Positions 12,497 through 20,485 of a stretch of 27,333 bases of DNA are shown piece after piece; position 1 is the stretch's first letter, and the number at the start of each line of letters is the position of its first letter. Origin of the DNA: a virus; the IMG/VR virus record IMGVR_UViG_3300020192_000069, positions 1-27,333 of that record; one strand, written 5' to 3'. The notes under the pieces are model-generated. The model made no database searches. It was given only the letters and a program-made list of their open reading frames with translations, and had not been told where the DNA came from. A program made the translations under genes and the position numbers.

Positions 12497-14289
12497 TGGA
12501 AAATACACAAACACCTTTTGAATATATAAAGATGCAAGAAAATGCATTTAGAGTAGATAGAGTACCATTGACCAGAAGTAAGTCTTGGAGTATGTATGAG
12601 CACATTGAACGTTGTACAAACGTGGCAAACGCTTGGTTCAATAGAGGAAGTAATGAAGACGGTTTACGTCCGTACAATGACATTGTCACCCCTATCATTG
12701 ATGTCGCGTTTCGTTCGGAAGGATTTGATGTAAAAGACATTGTCCCTTTTGTTAATGACTCAGACTCTTATCATCTCTCGCTCATAGTTAAAAAATACCA
12801 CCCACAATGGGCTAGAAAAAATGAGCTTGATACTTTTATTGATGAAGTAGTAGAGAACTCTATCATCTATGACCTGGTAGTAGTAAAAGACATAAACAAT
12901 ACTCGTCCAGAAGTGATTGATATCAAGACAATAGCATTTTGTGATCAAACCGATATAATGGCTGGTCCTATTTGTATTAAACATAACTATACAATCGCCG
13001 AGTTAGTAGAATTTAAAGGAAAATGGGATAACGACAAGATTGACCAGGCTATTGTAATGTCTTTGTACGAGAAGAAAGAACCCCTTGCAAATGACCAATC
13101 AATAAAAACACCTGGTAAGTACGTAGAGGTATACGAATTACGTGGTAATTTGCCAGAATCATGGATATACCCAGATGCAAAGCCGTTTGAATACTGTAGT
13201 CAAATGCACATAGTGTGTTATTACACTGATAATGAAGGTAAGAGCCAGGGAATTACCCTATATAAAGGTAAAGACAAGCCATTGTCTGATAGATTCAAAA
13301 CTCTTAAAATTGATACAGTGCGTTCAAAGGGTAGAGCTTGTGGTCGTTCTATCGTTGAAAGACTATTTGAGCCACAAGTATGGAATAACTACGCAGGTAT
13401 AAAGCTCAAGGAAATGATAGACAACTCTGTAAACCTACTACAGACAGACAGTGAGGAGTACGGAAACCAAAAGATAAGCTCTTTGAAGAATAATACTATC
13501 CTAAAGCATGAGCCTGGGAGACCTATATCAAGAGTAGATATGAATATGCAGAATATTCCTACTATTCAAAACTTCCAAATAGGACAAGAGAATCAAGCTC
13601 AGAAGCTAGGATCTGCATCTGATGCGTCACTAGGTAAAAATCCAGTATCAGGCACTCCATTCTCTACTACCAATGCACTTTTACAACAAGGCGAGGGGAC
13701 GCACGAGTACCGACAAGGTAAAATCGCTACATTCTTCTCAGATGTACTATATCGTGACTTGATTCTAGGTTATTTGGTCAAGGATTTAAACAAAGGCGAT
13801 ACATTCTCAGAGGTTTTATCACTTGATGAACTACAGGAAGTAGCAGAGATTATATCGAATAGCAAATCAGCTAAAAAGGAAAGGGAAATCATCCTATCTG
13901 GTCGAGCTGTCACACGAGAAGAAATCGATTCATACAAGTACGTATTTAAACAAGACTTTTTGAAAGGTGATAGTCGTAAGTTCTTTAAAGAATTTAAAGA
14001 TGCATTTAAAGAAGTACCAATTAAAGTATTTGTTAACATATCAAGTAAACAAAAGAATATGGCTGCAAATGCAGATAAACTTTCAAACTTAATATCAACA
14101 TTCTTACAAGCAGGTATACCGTTTACAGGAATGTCAAAGGCTATCAATGAACTTCTTGAAAATTCAGGACTCTCACCGATAAACTTTAGTCAAATAGTAA
14201 ACCCACCTCAGACAGCACCTGTAGCGCCCGAGGCATCAGGAGCCCCCGGAGTACCCGAGACCGCTGGGGTAGCCGAAGCAATATTATAA
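12496..14289 (+). CDS. Portal protein
   Basis: 597 aa, directly after TerL and its 87-aa neighbour. The length, position and composition fit a podovirus or siphovirus portal: an N-terminal alpha/beta wing, a central stem region with KGRACGRSIVERLFEPQVWNN, and a C-terminal helical crown followed by a Pro/Ala/Gly-rich tail (PEASGAPGVPETAG). The ring is the DNA entry channel and the docking site for TerL. No truncation is visible. Confidence 0.85.
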   Translation: MENTQTPFEYIKMQENAFRVDRVPLTRSKSWSMYEHIERCTNVANAWFNRGSNEDGLRPYNDIVTPIIDVAFRSEGFDVKDIVPFVNDSDSYHLSLIVKKYHPQWARKNELDTFIDEVVENSIIYDLVVVKDINNTRPEVIDIKTIAFCDQTDIMAGPICIKHNYTIAELVEFKGKWDNDKIDQAIVMSLYEKKEPLANDQSIKTPGKYVEVYELRGNLPESWIYPDAKPFEYCSQMHIVCYYTDNEGKSQGITLYKGKDKPLSDRFKTLKIDTVRSKGRACGRSIVERLFEPQVWNNYAGIKLKEMIDNSVNLLQTDSEEYGNQKISSLKNNTILKHEPGRPISRVDMNMQNIPTIQNFQIGQENQAQKLGSASDASLGKNPVSGTPFSTTNALLQQGEGTHEYRQGKIATFFSDVLYRDLILGYLVKDLNKGDTFSEVLSLDELQEVAEIISNSKSAKKEREIILSGRAVTREEIDSYKYVFKQDFLKGDSRKFFKEFKDAFKEVPIKVFVNISSKQKNMAANADKLSNLISTFLQAGIPFTGMSKAINELLENSGLSPINFSQIVNPPQTAPVAPEASGAPGVPETAGVAEAIL

Positions 14290-14309
14290 ACAAAAAATAA
14301 CGACATATT

Positions 14310-14642
14310 ATGAAATCATACTTAAACGAAATAGAAATAGAAAAGATAGAAAAGTTTTGTGAAGATACAACACTACTCGAAGCAGTGAGAAAGGTTCTGC
14401 TACAAGGATTGTACTCACATGGAGTAAACAAAGCAGGAGAATCATCAGACCCATTGATTAACGGAGCATTTTCATTAGTGTCAATGTCAGTAAATAATCC
14501 AATCACGAACGAGCTTCTTGGTGAGCAGTTGAAAGCACAATGGGCAGGAATCAATGCCCTGCACAATGCTTTCAATGATTTGCAGAGTATTAAAACAGAA
14601 AAAAAAGAGGCAGTCGAAAGCCTTTATAACGTAGCAGAATAA
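14310..14642 (+). CDS. Small protein between portal and capsid genes, 110 aa
   Basis: Helical throughout, beginning MKSYLNEIEIEKIEKFC. Conserved-looking parts are VLLQGLYSHG and PLINGAFSLVSM. It sits 20 bases after the portal and 10 before the beta-repeat virion protein, so it is probably a minor head or assembly component. No named family is recognised. AAAAAAGAGG (about 14600) is part of its coding sequence. Confidence 0.65.
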   Translation: MKSYLNEIEIEKIEKFCEDTTLLEAVRKVLLQGLYSHGVNKAGESSDPLINGAFSLVSMSVNNPITNELLGEQLKAQWAGINALHNAFNDLQSIKTEKKEAVESLYNVAE

Positions 14643-14652
14643 TAATAATAAT

Positions 14653-16119
14653 ATGGCATTAGAAAAACAATTCACCGAATCAACAAGAGTAGCAACAGGA
14701 CAAGGCAAACTCCAAAGACTTATTATCAACTCTCACACATCAGGAACGTTGAGAATCTTTGATGGAACAGAATCAGGAGTGGTATCAACAACAGTACTCA
14801 CTAGTGCAGGTGCTTCGGTACCAGCAAACTACGGAACATCAACCTTAACGTCAACAGGCGCAAGCGTAGCGGCAACTCACGCAGTATCAGTCTTGACTGG
14901 AGATGCTATCGTAGCAACAAACGTGATGGTTATCGGTACACGAACATATACATTCGTGGCGACCTTAACAGGTGTAGCAGACCAAATCTTAGTCGGAGCA
15001 AATCTAACAGCAACACTTCTTAACGCAAGGAACGCTATCAATGCAACACCAGGAGTAGGTATGCTCGGAGTAACGTACGGCTTTGGTACAGTAGTAAACA
15101 CACAAGTACGAGCAGTCGCTTCAGACGCAACGACTCTTACAGTACGAGGAATTGTCCCTGGCTCATCACTCGATACAGTAGCAACCACAGGAACAGCTAT
15201 CAGGACTGTATGGGCTGATACTACACTTGGAGGAGGCACAGGAGCTTCAGACGCAGGTGTAACCACAGCAAATGCAACAGTGACAATCGGAACTACGGTT
15301 TACACTCAAGTAGATGCCCTGTCTCAAACATACGGAGCTCCAGCAGTAGCGTATCAATTCCTACGTGGTGCAAGTGAAGCGACAATGCTCGATAATCTAA
15401 AGAAATCAGTTAACGCATCAGGAACTGCAGGTACAGATTACTCAACAGGAACTTTGGTACACCCAGACATCGTAGGTTCTACACTTACAGCTACGACGCT
15501 CGTAGTACGCACACGGTCACATGGAACAGCAGCACAAGTAGCAGTATTAAATGCAATTGCAACTACTGATACAATGGCTAACCTAGCTTGGGGTGCAGCA
15601 ACAATCACTGGCACAGTAACATCAGACGCAGCAACATTCACTATAGGTAGTGTTCAGTACACAGCGGTTATAACTCTAGCAGAAACGCTAGGACTACCAG
15701 CAATAGCTAATCAAATTCTTTGGGTAACATCAGAGGCAGTATTCTTGGACAACGTAAAATTAGCAGTAAACCTTTCAGGTGTAATGGGAACTGATTACGG
15801 AACTGGTACAGCAGAACATCCATTAGTAGTAGCAACAACCAATACAAACACAGCTCAGACTTTCAATTCAAAAAATACTGGTGTTGCAGGAAACTCTATT
15901 GCAACAACGGAGACTATAGCTAACTATTCTTTCACCTCTACAGTAATGGGTTCAGGTGCTGGAGCTACAGGTTCCATTATAGTAGACACAATGACCTTTA
16001 GTGCAGTAGCTACTACAGGTGAGAGATATATCAATTTTGGAGGTATGGACTTTGCAAGAGGACTATATCTAGTAGTCGGAGGAACATTGAATGCAACAAT
16101 TAGCTACGATTTAGATTAA
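14653..16119 (+). CDS. Virion decoration/fibre protein with an inserted beta-repeat array
   Basis: 488 aa, Thr/Ala/Gly-rich and beta-only. The N-terminal 40 residues (LIINSHTSGTLRIFDG) and the C-terminal 50 (MTFSAVATTGERYINFGG, then LYLVVGGTLNATISY) together match one small domain common in phage virions. Between them lie two short TSTGASV repeats (residues 48-80) and three domains of about 115 aa (84-196, 203-318, 323-436), each with a TIG..YT strand, a TxLDNxKxAVN helix and a TxxTxAN end. The pattern suggests later insertion of Ig-like or bacteriophage tail-type beta domains. It is likely on the capsid surface or fibres and may bind the host. Confidence 0.7.
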   Translation: MALEKQFTESTRVATGQGKLQRLIINSHTSGTLRIFDGTESGVVSTTVLTSAGASVPANYGTSTLTSTGASVAATHAVSVLTGDAIVATNVMVIGTRTYTFVATLTGVADQILVGANLTATLLNARNAINATPGVGMLGVTYGFGTVVNTQVRAVASDATTLTVRGIVPGSSLDTVATTGTAIRTVWADTTLGGGTGASDAGVTTANATVTIGTTVYTQVDALSQTYGAPAVAYQFLRGASEATMLDNLKKSVNASGTAGTDYSTGTLVHPDIVGSTLTATTLVVRTRSHGTAAQVAVLNAIATTDTMANLAWGAATITGTVTSDAATFTIGSVQYTAVITLAETLGLPAIANQILWVTSEAVFLDNVKLAVNLSGVMGTDYGTGTAEHPLVVATTNTNTAQTFNSKNTGVAGNSIATTETIANYSFTSTVMGSGAGATGSIIVDTMTFSAVATTGERYINFGGMDFARGLYLVVGGTLNATISYDLD

Positions 16120-16151
16120 ATAAATTGTAGTTTCAAACAATATATAGCAAG

Positions 16152-16160
16152 TGATATAAT
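16152..16160 (+). promoter_or_regulatory. Extended -10 promoter before the scaffold gene
   Basis: TGATATAAT (TATAAT at 16155-16160), followed by AAAAGC as in the promoter at 9422. An 86-base leader follows, containing a small hairpin ACCT-CAAA-AGGT (16180-16191), a direct repeat ACGGTTATnnTACCT-like (16169 and 16198) and a seven-codon frame (16206-16229). Confidence 0.5.
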
Positions 16161-16205
16161 AAAAGCATACGGTTATACTACCTCAAAAGGTGAATTATTA
16201 CGGTT

Positions 16206-16229
16206 ATGATACCTACCAACAATCATTAA
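16206..16229 (+). other. Possible 7-aa leader peptide
   Basis: ATG ATA CCT ACC AAC AAT CAT TAA encodes MIPTNNH. AAAAGGTGA, the best Shine-Dalgarno-like sequence in the late region, ends 12 bases upstream. It may regulate the scaffold gene that starts 18 bases after the stop. Confidence 0.25.
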
Positions 16230-16246
16230 TTTAAAAACATATCATT

Positions 16247-16792
16247 ATGGATAATGAAAACAATGGAGAAGAATTTATCGACGATGTTGATAAATCAAAC
16301 GAAGAGAATAACGAAAGCAATGAAAGCAATGAAAGCAACGAAAGTGTATATATTTCCAAAGAGGAATATGAAAAACTTACTAGCGAAATTGGTTCACTCA
16401 AAAGGTCACTTAAAGGTTTTAACAAATCTAGTGACAACGAAAAAAGAAACAAATCAGGTGAATTAGACTATGGACAAAAAGCGTTCTTAGTAGCGAATGG
16501 AATTAAAGATAGTGAAAACAAACTAGTGGAAGAAGCCATAAAAAATACAGGTGGAACCCTAGAAGAAGTACTAGCTAACCCTTACTTTCAATCAAAACTT
16601 AAAGAAACCCGAGAATTAGTAATGACAACTGATGCAACACCTAAAGGTAGTCGCTCAGGCAGTATTCCAACAGACTCTGTAGAATACTGGTCAGCAAAAC
16701 CTATAGAAGATGTGCCACAAGATATGCGTATCAAGGTAGTCAATCATAAACTAAAACAAGGTGGGTCTAATGGACAGTTTTACAATTCATAA
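16247..16792 (+). CDS. Scaffold protein (probable)
   Basis: 181 aa. The N-terminus is acidic and disordered with four NES repeats (residues 22-33). A coiled-coil helix follows (YISKEEYEKLTSEIGSLKRSL), then basic and helical segments and a C-terminal SVEYWSAKPIEDVPQDMRIKVV. This acidic, helical, coiled-coil composition, immediately before the capsid gene, is typical of head scaffolds, which template procapsid assembly and then leave. The C-terminal basic part (VVNHKLKQGG) would contact the capsid shell. Confidence 0.75.
   Translation: MDNENNGEEFIDDVDKSNEENNESNESNESNESVYISKEEYEKLTSEIGSLKRSLKGFNKSSDNEKRNKSGELDYGQKAFLVANGIKDSENKLVEEAIKNTGGTLEEVLANPYFQSKLKETRELVMTTDATPKGSRSGSIPTDSVEYWSAKPIEDVPQDMRIKVVNHKLKQGGSNGQFYNS
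16310..16345 (+). repeat. Four 9-bp NES codon repeats
   Basis: AACGAAAGC-type units repeated four times in frame, encoding Asn-Glu-Ser. This is a slippage-prone, disordered acidic linker in the scaffold. Confidence 0.85.
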
Positions 16793-16803
16793 ACTAAAGT
16801 CAT

Positions 16804-16840
16804 CTGATTAAATATTATTATTATTATTAAATTTAATCAG
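16804..16840 (+). terminator. Hairpin between scaffold and capsid genes
   Basis: CTGATTAAAT (16804-16813) pairs with ATTTAATCAG (16831-16840) around an A/T loop. No U-tract follows (GGGTAGTAAAA), so it may be an mRNA processing or stability element rather than a true terminator. It would help set separate scaffold and capsid levels. Confidence 0.4.
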
Positions 16841-16864
16841 GGGTAGTAAAAAATCACTATAAGA

Positions 16865-16870
16865 TATAAT
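16865..16870 (+). promoter_or_regulatory. -10 element before the capsid gene
   Basis: TATAAT, about 16 bases upstream of the inferred capsid start, would give a leader of about 10 bases. No convincing -35 is seen. A separate strong capsid promoter is plausible because MCP is needed in large amounts. Confidence 0.4.
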
Positions 16871-16886
16871 ACTACCTAACAACACC

Positions 16887-17744
16887 ATCGCCGTCATACC
16901 AACAATCGAATACGAAACAAAGCTTCAGGAACGTCTAGGCGCTCCAACAGTTTGGAAAGAAGTGTGTACTGTAAAGTATACAAACAGTGGAATCTGGCGA
17001 AACCCTTACCTAACTGACTCAACAGTCGGAACAGGTACTCGTGGAGCAGGTTACACATCTACAGCAATTGATACAGTAGATGATACTGTAACAATCAGTG
17101 CTTACATTTATTCAGCAGAACACATCGACGATGCAGACCTTGCACAAAAGACATTCTCTGACTTTATGGAAATCGCAGATCGTATGGGTAAAGTTCTTAA
17201 CGAAAGAATGGAAACTCTTATGCTTGCAGAACACGCAGCATTAACAGACTTCGGAGGTTCATCTATCGGACTCGGAGGTGCAGCAACAGACGCTATTACA
17301 GTTTCAATCTCTAACGTAAAGAAAATCATTTCTTCAATGAAGCGTGTTATCCGTGCAGCAGGAGGAAATGACAAAATGAACAGTGACGGAGCATTTATCA
17401 TCTGGCGTGAAGCTGACTATGAGCTCGTAGAACTACTTGCTACATCAGAAGGTTTCAACACAGCAGACGATGTTCTAAAGAACGGTATCAAACAAGGTTT
17501 CAAATATCTAGGCGTAGAGCACTACTCAACATCACGAAATGTGGCAGGTCACGTTTTCGGTGGTGTTAAGAAAGCTCTTGCAGTAGGTATCGTCAAATCA
17601 ACATACGGAAAAATGAAGACTTTGGTCAACCCAGTTGTATCAAGTGCTCAGATTTCTGGTGTAGGACTTGAATCTCGTATTGACCACAAATACAAGGTTT
17701 GGAATAACATGAAAGCCATCTTGCTCGATATTAACGTTGCTTAA
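16887..17744 (+). CDS. Major capsid protein; no ATG/GTG/TTG at the expected start
   Basis: The frame is open from 16863 and codes for AVIPTIEYETKLQERLG followed by APTVWKEVCTVKYTNSG, a typical capsid N-terminal arm, well before the first canonical start (GTG 16962, which would remove it). The natural start is ATC at 16887, giving 285 aa as (M)AVIPTIEY. ATC GCC mirrors the ATG GC context of neighbours. The rest has HK97-type features: an alpha/beta axial domain (ISNVKKIISSMKRVIRAAGG) and AFIIWREADYELVELL. It is placed right after the scaffold. It forms the icosahedral head. Confidence 0.85.
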   Translation: MAVIPTIEYETKLQERLGAPTVWKEVCTVKYTNSGIWRNPYLTDSTVGTGTRGAGYTSTAIDTVDDTVTISAYIYSAEHIDDADLAQKTFSDFMEIADRMGKVLNERMETLMLAEHAALTDFGGSSIGLGGAATDAITVSISNVKKIISSMKRVIRAAGGNDKMNSDGAFIIWREADYELVELLATSEGFNTADDVLKNGIKQGFKYLGVEHYSTSRNVAGHVFGGVKKALAVGIVKSTYGKMKTLVNPVVSSAQISGVGLESRIDHKYKVWNNMKAILLDINVA

Positions 17745-17788
17745 TTAAAAGCATTGTAATTCTTTATTAACCTAAACGAATATATATC

Positions 17789-18187
17789 ATGGCAGTAACA
17801 TCAACACAAAATCCAAGACTTGACCAACCTATTCTTAATGCACCTACATACATTCATACTCCAGTAGCTATCAACTCAACAGCGACAGCTACCGCAGAAC
17901 AAGTGTCATCTGGGTATATTACGTCTACATCAGCAGCTGCTACTTCAATCACAATGCCTACAGGTACACTGTTGGGAGCGAGATTGGGTGCCGTACGAGG
18001 TACAACATTTGATTTGTACATCGACAACACAGCAGGTGCAAATATAGTAACAATCGTAGTAGGAGTGAACGCTATCCTATCAGCATTAGGAGGTACATTG
18101 ACTCTAGTTTCAGGAGTAACTGGACAGGCACACTTTAGACTTATGTTCTCAAGTGCAACAGCATACACGATTAGTCGTCTAGGCTAG
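17789..18187 (+). CDS. Small beta-rich virion protein, 132 aa
   Basis: Thr/Ala-rich beta protein with VSSGYITSTSAAATSITMPTG-like strands and a GTTFDLYIDNTAGANIVTI pattern widespread in phage virion proteins. It follows MCP directly and would be a head decoration or fibre-like protein. It ends in TAG. The function is known only by context. Confidence 0.65.
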   Translation: MAVTSTQNPRLDQPILNAPTYIHTPVAINSTATATAEQVSSGYITSTSAAATSITMPTGTLLGARLGAVRGTTFDLYIDNTAGANIVTIVVGVNAILSALGGTLTLVSGVTGQAHFRLMFSSATAYTISRLG

Positions 18188-18208
18188 AGCAATAACGTAA
18201 TTTCTTAA

Positions 18209-18258
18209 CTTTGCCCATCCACAAGGTGAGCAAAGACTAGGACATTAACAAACCCTAG
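18209..18258 (+). promoter_or_regulatory. Two hairpins in the leader of the neck gene
   Basis: CTTTGC (18209-18214) pairs with GCAAAG (18230-18235) around a loop that contains CAAGGTGA. CTAGG (18237-18241) then pairs with CCTAG (18254-18258). The TTG start lies nine bases later. The structures may control translation from this weak start. Confidence 0.4.
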
Positions 18259-18267
18259 CATAAAACA

Positions 18268-18975
18268 TTGGTATTCTCAGACACATCAACACAATTAGGA
18301 ATTTTACAAAGAGCCAGGAAACTAGCTCGTGTAGACTCTACACAATGGGCAACAGCAGACGTAGTCGGTTCTTGTAATGATTATTTAGATAAAATCTTTA
18401 ACTATGGATTTTCTTTGCATAAAAAGTTTAATTTAGACGACAGTAACCACACAAAATTACCTATCGGTACAACAAATCTAGTTCAAGACCAGTCCTATTA
18501 CTCATTCCTAACAGACGAGCAGGGAAATCGGATCGTAAACATCACTAGAGTTGAAATTGGAGATGTAAACCTCACTCAAATAGACGAAAGAGACATAAAT
18601 GACGTAACTCTTACCAATTATTTGAGCGTAGCAGGTAAGCCAGTAGAATATGACAAAGTAGCAGACAATATCATCAGAATATATCCAAAATCTGATGTAA
18701 ATACTACAGCTGGTATCACTTACTACTTCCAGAGAGCACCATCATATTTTACAGCTTCAGATACAACCAAAGAGCCTGGCATTCCTGCATCACTTCATAG
18801 AGGATTTGTAGTAAAATCAGCCTATGACATCGCCCTAGCTTTGGGACTACCAAACGTCAATATACTAGCGCAAGAAGCAGAGAGAGAATGGCAGGAGGTA
18901 GTAAAAGAGTTTAAAGTACGAACAGCAGGTGATAAAGCTCTTATTTTAGAAACAGAGTATTTGGATTCAAGATAA
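18268..18975 (+). CDS. Head-tail connector (neck) protein
   Basis: 235 aa from a TTG start (MVFSDTSTQLGILQRARKL). Helical N-terminus, a strand-rich middle (QDQSYYSFLTDEQGNRIVNI) and a C-terminal helical segment (LHRGFVVKSAYDIALALGLPN). This is the usual plan of gp6/gp11-type neck or tail-tube adaptor proteins. Position after MCP and before tail genes supports the role: it would close the portal and join head to tail. Confidence 0.7.
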   Translation: MVFSDTSTQLGILQRARKLARVDSTQWATADVVGSCNDYLDKIFNYGFSLHKKFNLDDSNHTKLPIGTTNLVQDQSYYSFLTDEQGNRIVNITRVEIGDVNLTQIDERDINDVTLTNYLSVAGKPVEYDKVADNIIRIYPKSDVNTTAGITYYFQRAPSYFTASDTTKEPGIPASLHRGFVVKSAYDIALALGLPNVNILAQEAEREWQEVVKEFKVRTAGDKALILETEYLDSR

Positions 18976-18976
18976 A

Positions 18977-19165
18977 ATGATAACAAACATTACAAAACCT
19001 ACGACTTCAGTGGAAAACCTAACCAAAGTAAATATTGGGGAGGTTTTGGACACTGCTTTATTAACTTGGGCAACTGAGACAAGAACTTGGAATGCGACAG
19101 TATCAATTATTAGTAACCTAGCAAGGCAATCTAGTAGCGTAACTAACGTGGCTAAACCAGCATAA
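18977..19165 (+). CDS. Small virion-cluster protein, 62 aa
   Basis: It starts one base after the neck gene's stop. The protein begins ITNITKPTTSVENLTK and ends SSSVTNVAKPA, so the two ends share a degenerate NxTKPxTS motif like small repeat units seen in phage minor structural proteins. It has an LLTWATETRTWNATVS core. It is probably a neck or tail accessory. Confidence 0.6.
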   Translation: MITNITKPTTSVENLTKVNIGEVLDTALLTWATETRTWNATVSIISNLARQSSSVTNVAKPA

Positions 19166-19166
19166 T

Positions 19167-19748
19167 ATGCCAACAGGAATTTATACAAGAATATATAAGA
19201 ACCCCAAAGGAATACGTACTAACACAGGTAGGACGCATTTTCAGACGGGTCACATCCCTGCAAATAAAGGCATTAAAAGACCTGGAATTGGTGGTGTTAA
19301 AAAAGGGAATATTCCGTGGAATAAGGGAATCAAATCTCCCTATATTGTTTGGAATAAAGGAACAGCTAAACCTAAAATAAAAAGAACAAAAGAAGAAACC
19401 AGAAAAGCGTTAAGTTTATCTCATCTAGGAAAAATGACAGGTTCATTAAATCATAACTGGAAAGGTGGTGTAACCCCAATTCATAATAAAATCCGTGCAA
19501 GCATAGAATACAAATTATGGAATCAAGCAGTTTACGCTAGAGATGGATATACTTGCCAAAAAACTGGCATTAAGGGTGGAAAATTAGTATCACACCATAT
19601 TCTTAACTTTTCCTCTCATACTGAATTACGTTTCGCTATAGATAATGGGATAACTCTTTCACGAGAATCCCACGAAGAATTTCATAAGATATATGGCAAG
19701 AAAAATAATAGTCGCAAGCAATTAGAAGAATTTTTAAACAGTAAATAA
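19167..19748 (+). CDS. HNH homing endonuclease with NUMOD3 repeats
   Basis: 193 aa. The N-terminal half holds several PxNKG/WNKG motifs and a NUMOD3-type SHLGKM...NHNWKGG (residues 85-101), which bind DNA. The C-terminal half is an HNH nuclease: DGYTCQKTG (C130), HH143-144, ID160N and a final HEEFHK. Free-standing homing endonucleases of this type copy themselves into related phages. The gene fits precisely between two virion genes (one base each side), so it is a selfish insertion rather than a virion component. Confidence 0.85.
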   Translation: MPTGIYTRIYKNPKGIRTNTGRTHFQTGHIPANKGIKRPGIGGVKKGNIPWNKGIKSPYIVWNKGTAKPKIKRTKEETRKALSLSHLGKMTGSLNHNWKGGVTPIHNKIRASIEYKLWNQAVYARDGYTCQKTGIKGGKLVSHHILNFSSHTELRFAIDNGITLSRESHEEFHKIYGKKNNSRKQLEEFLNSK

Positions 19749-19749
19749 T

Positions 19750-20484
19750 ATGGCAACGGTAATCACAACAATAGCAGGTACAGATGTAATTTCTACATCA
19801 AGGACAACAATAAATTCTAATTTTAGTTCTATTTTGGCAGAGAAAATTGAGCTTGATTATCTTTCAACAGATACAACGTTAGCAGCAAACAGTGACACTA
19901 AAATTGCTACTCAAAAAGCAGTGAAGACATATATCGACACTTCAGGTGGTGCTAACGCTAGTGAAACTATAAGAGGTATCGTAGAAGAAGCTTCGGATGC
20001 CGAAGTCACAGCAGGAACAGCAACGGGTGCTACAGGGGCTAAGCTCTTTGTAACACCTGCGAAGTTGGCGACTAGATTGACTACAGTTCTCGCTACATAT
20101 CAGTTGTCATTGGTTTATAAAAACGGAATAGCAACAAGAACAATAAACACAGCTTCGGGGTCTCAAACAATTGCCCATGGAGTAGGTAAAGCACCAACAC
20201 ATGTAAGAATGGTAGCAACGTGTAAATGTAACCAACCAGGTTCAAGACTTACGTCTAGCTGGGGTTCTTATAACGGAACCACAACATCTGCTGTTTGGAA
20301 CGATATATATGTAGGTTCTTCTACTTCTTATGAAGCTGGAAATACTACAAGTCAAATAATAGTTATGAACGGAGAGCAGGTTGCCACAATAGCAGTAGAC
20401 GCTACAAATATAACCTTAACTTGGACAAGGTCGGGTTCTTCATCAGGAACAGATATTCAAATAATTTGGGAGGCAGAAGCATAA
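19750..20484 (+). CDS. Tail fibre protein
   Basis: 244 aa. The N-terminal part (SSILAEKIELDYLSTDTTLA and IATQKAVKTYIDTSGGA) is the common fibre-attachment motif of phage tail fibres. A TGATGAKLFVTPAKLATR repeat-type segment follows, and then a beta-rich C-terminus ending TWTRSGSSSGTDIQIIWEAEA, probably the receptor-binding or trimeric tip. It overlaps nothing and is two bases after the HNH gene. Confidence 0.75.
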   Translation: MATVITTIAGTDVISTSRTTINSNFSSILAEKIELDYLSTDTTLAANSDTKIATQKAVKTYIDTSGGANASETIRGIVEEASDAEVTAGTATGATGAKLFVTPAKLATRLTTVLATYQLSLVYKNGIATRTINTASGSQTIAHGVGKAPTHVRMVATCKCNQPGSRLTSSWGSYNGTTTSAVWNDIYVGSSTSYEAGNTTSQIIVMNGEQVATIAVDATNITLTWTRSGSSSGTDIQIIWEAEA

Positions 20485-20485
20485 C

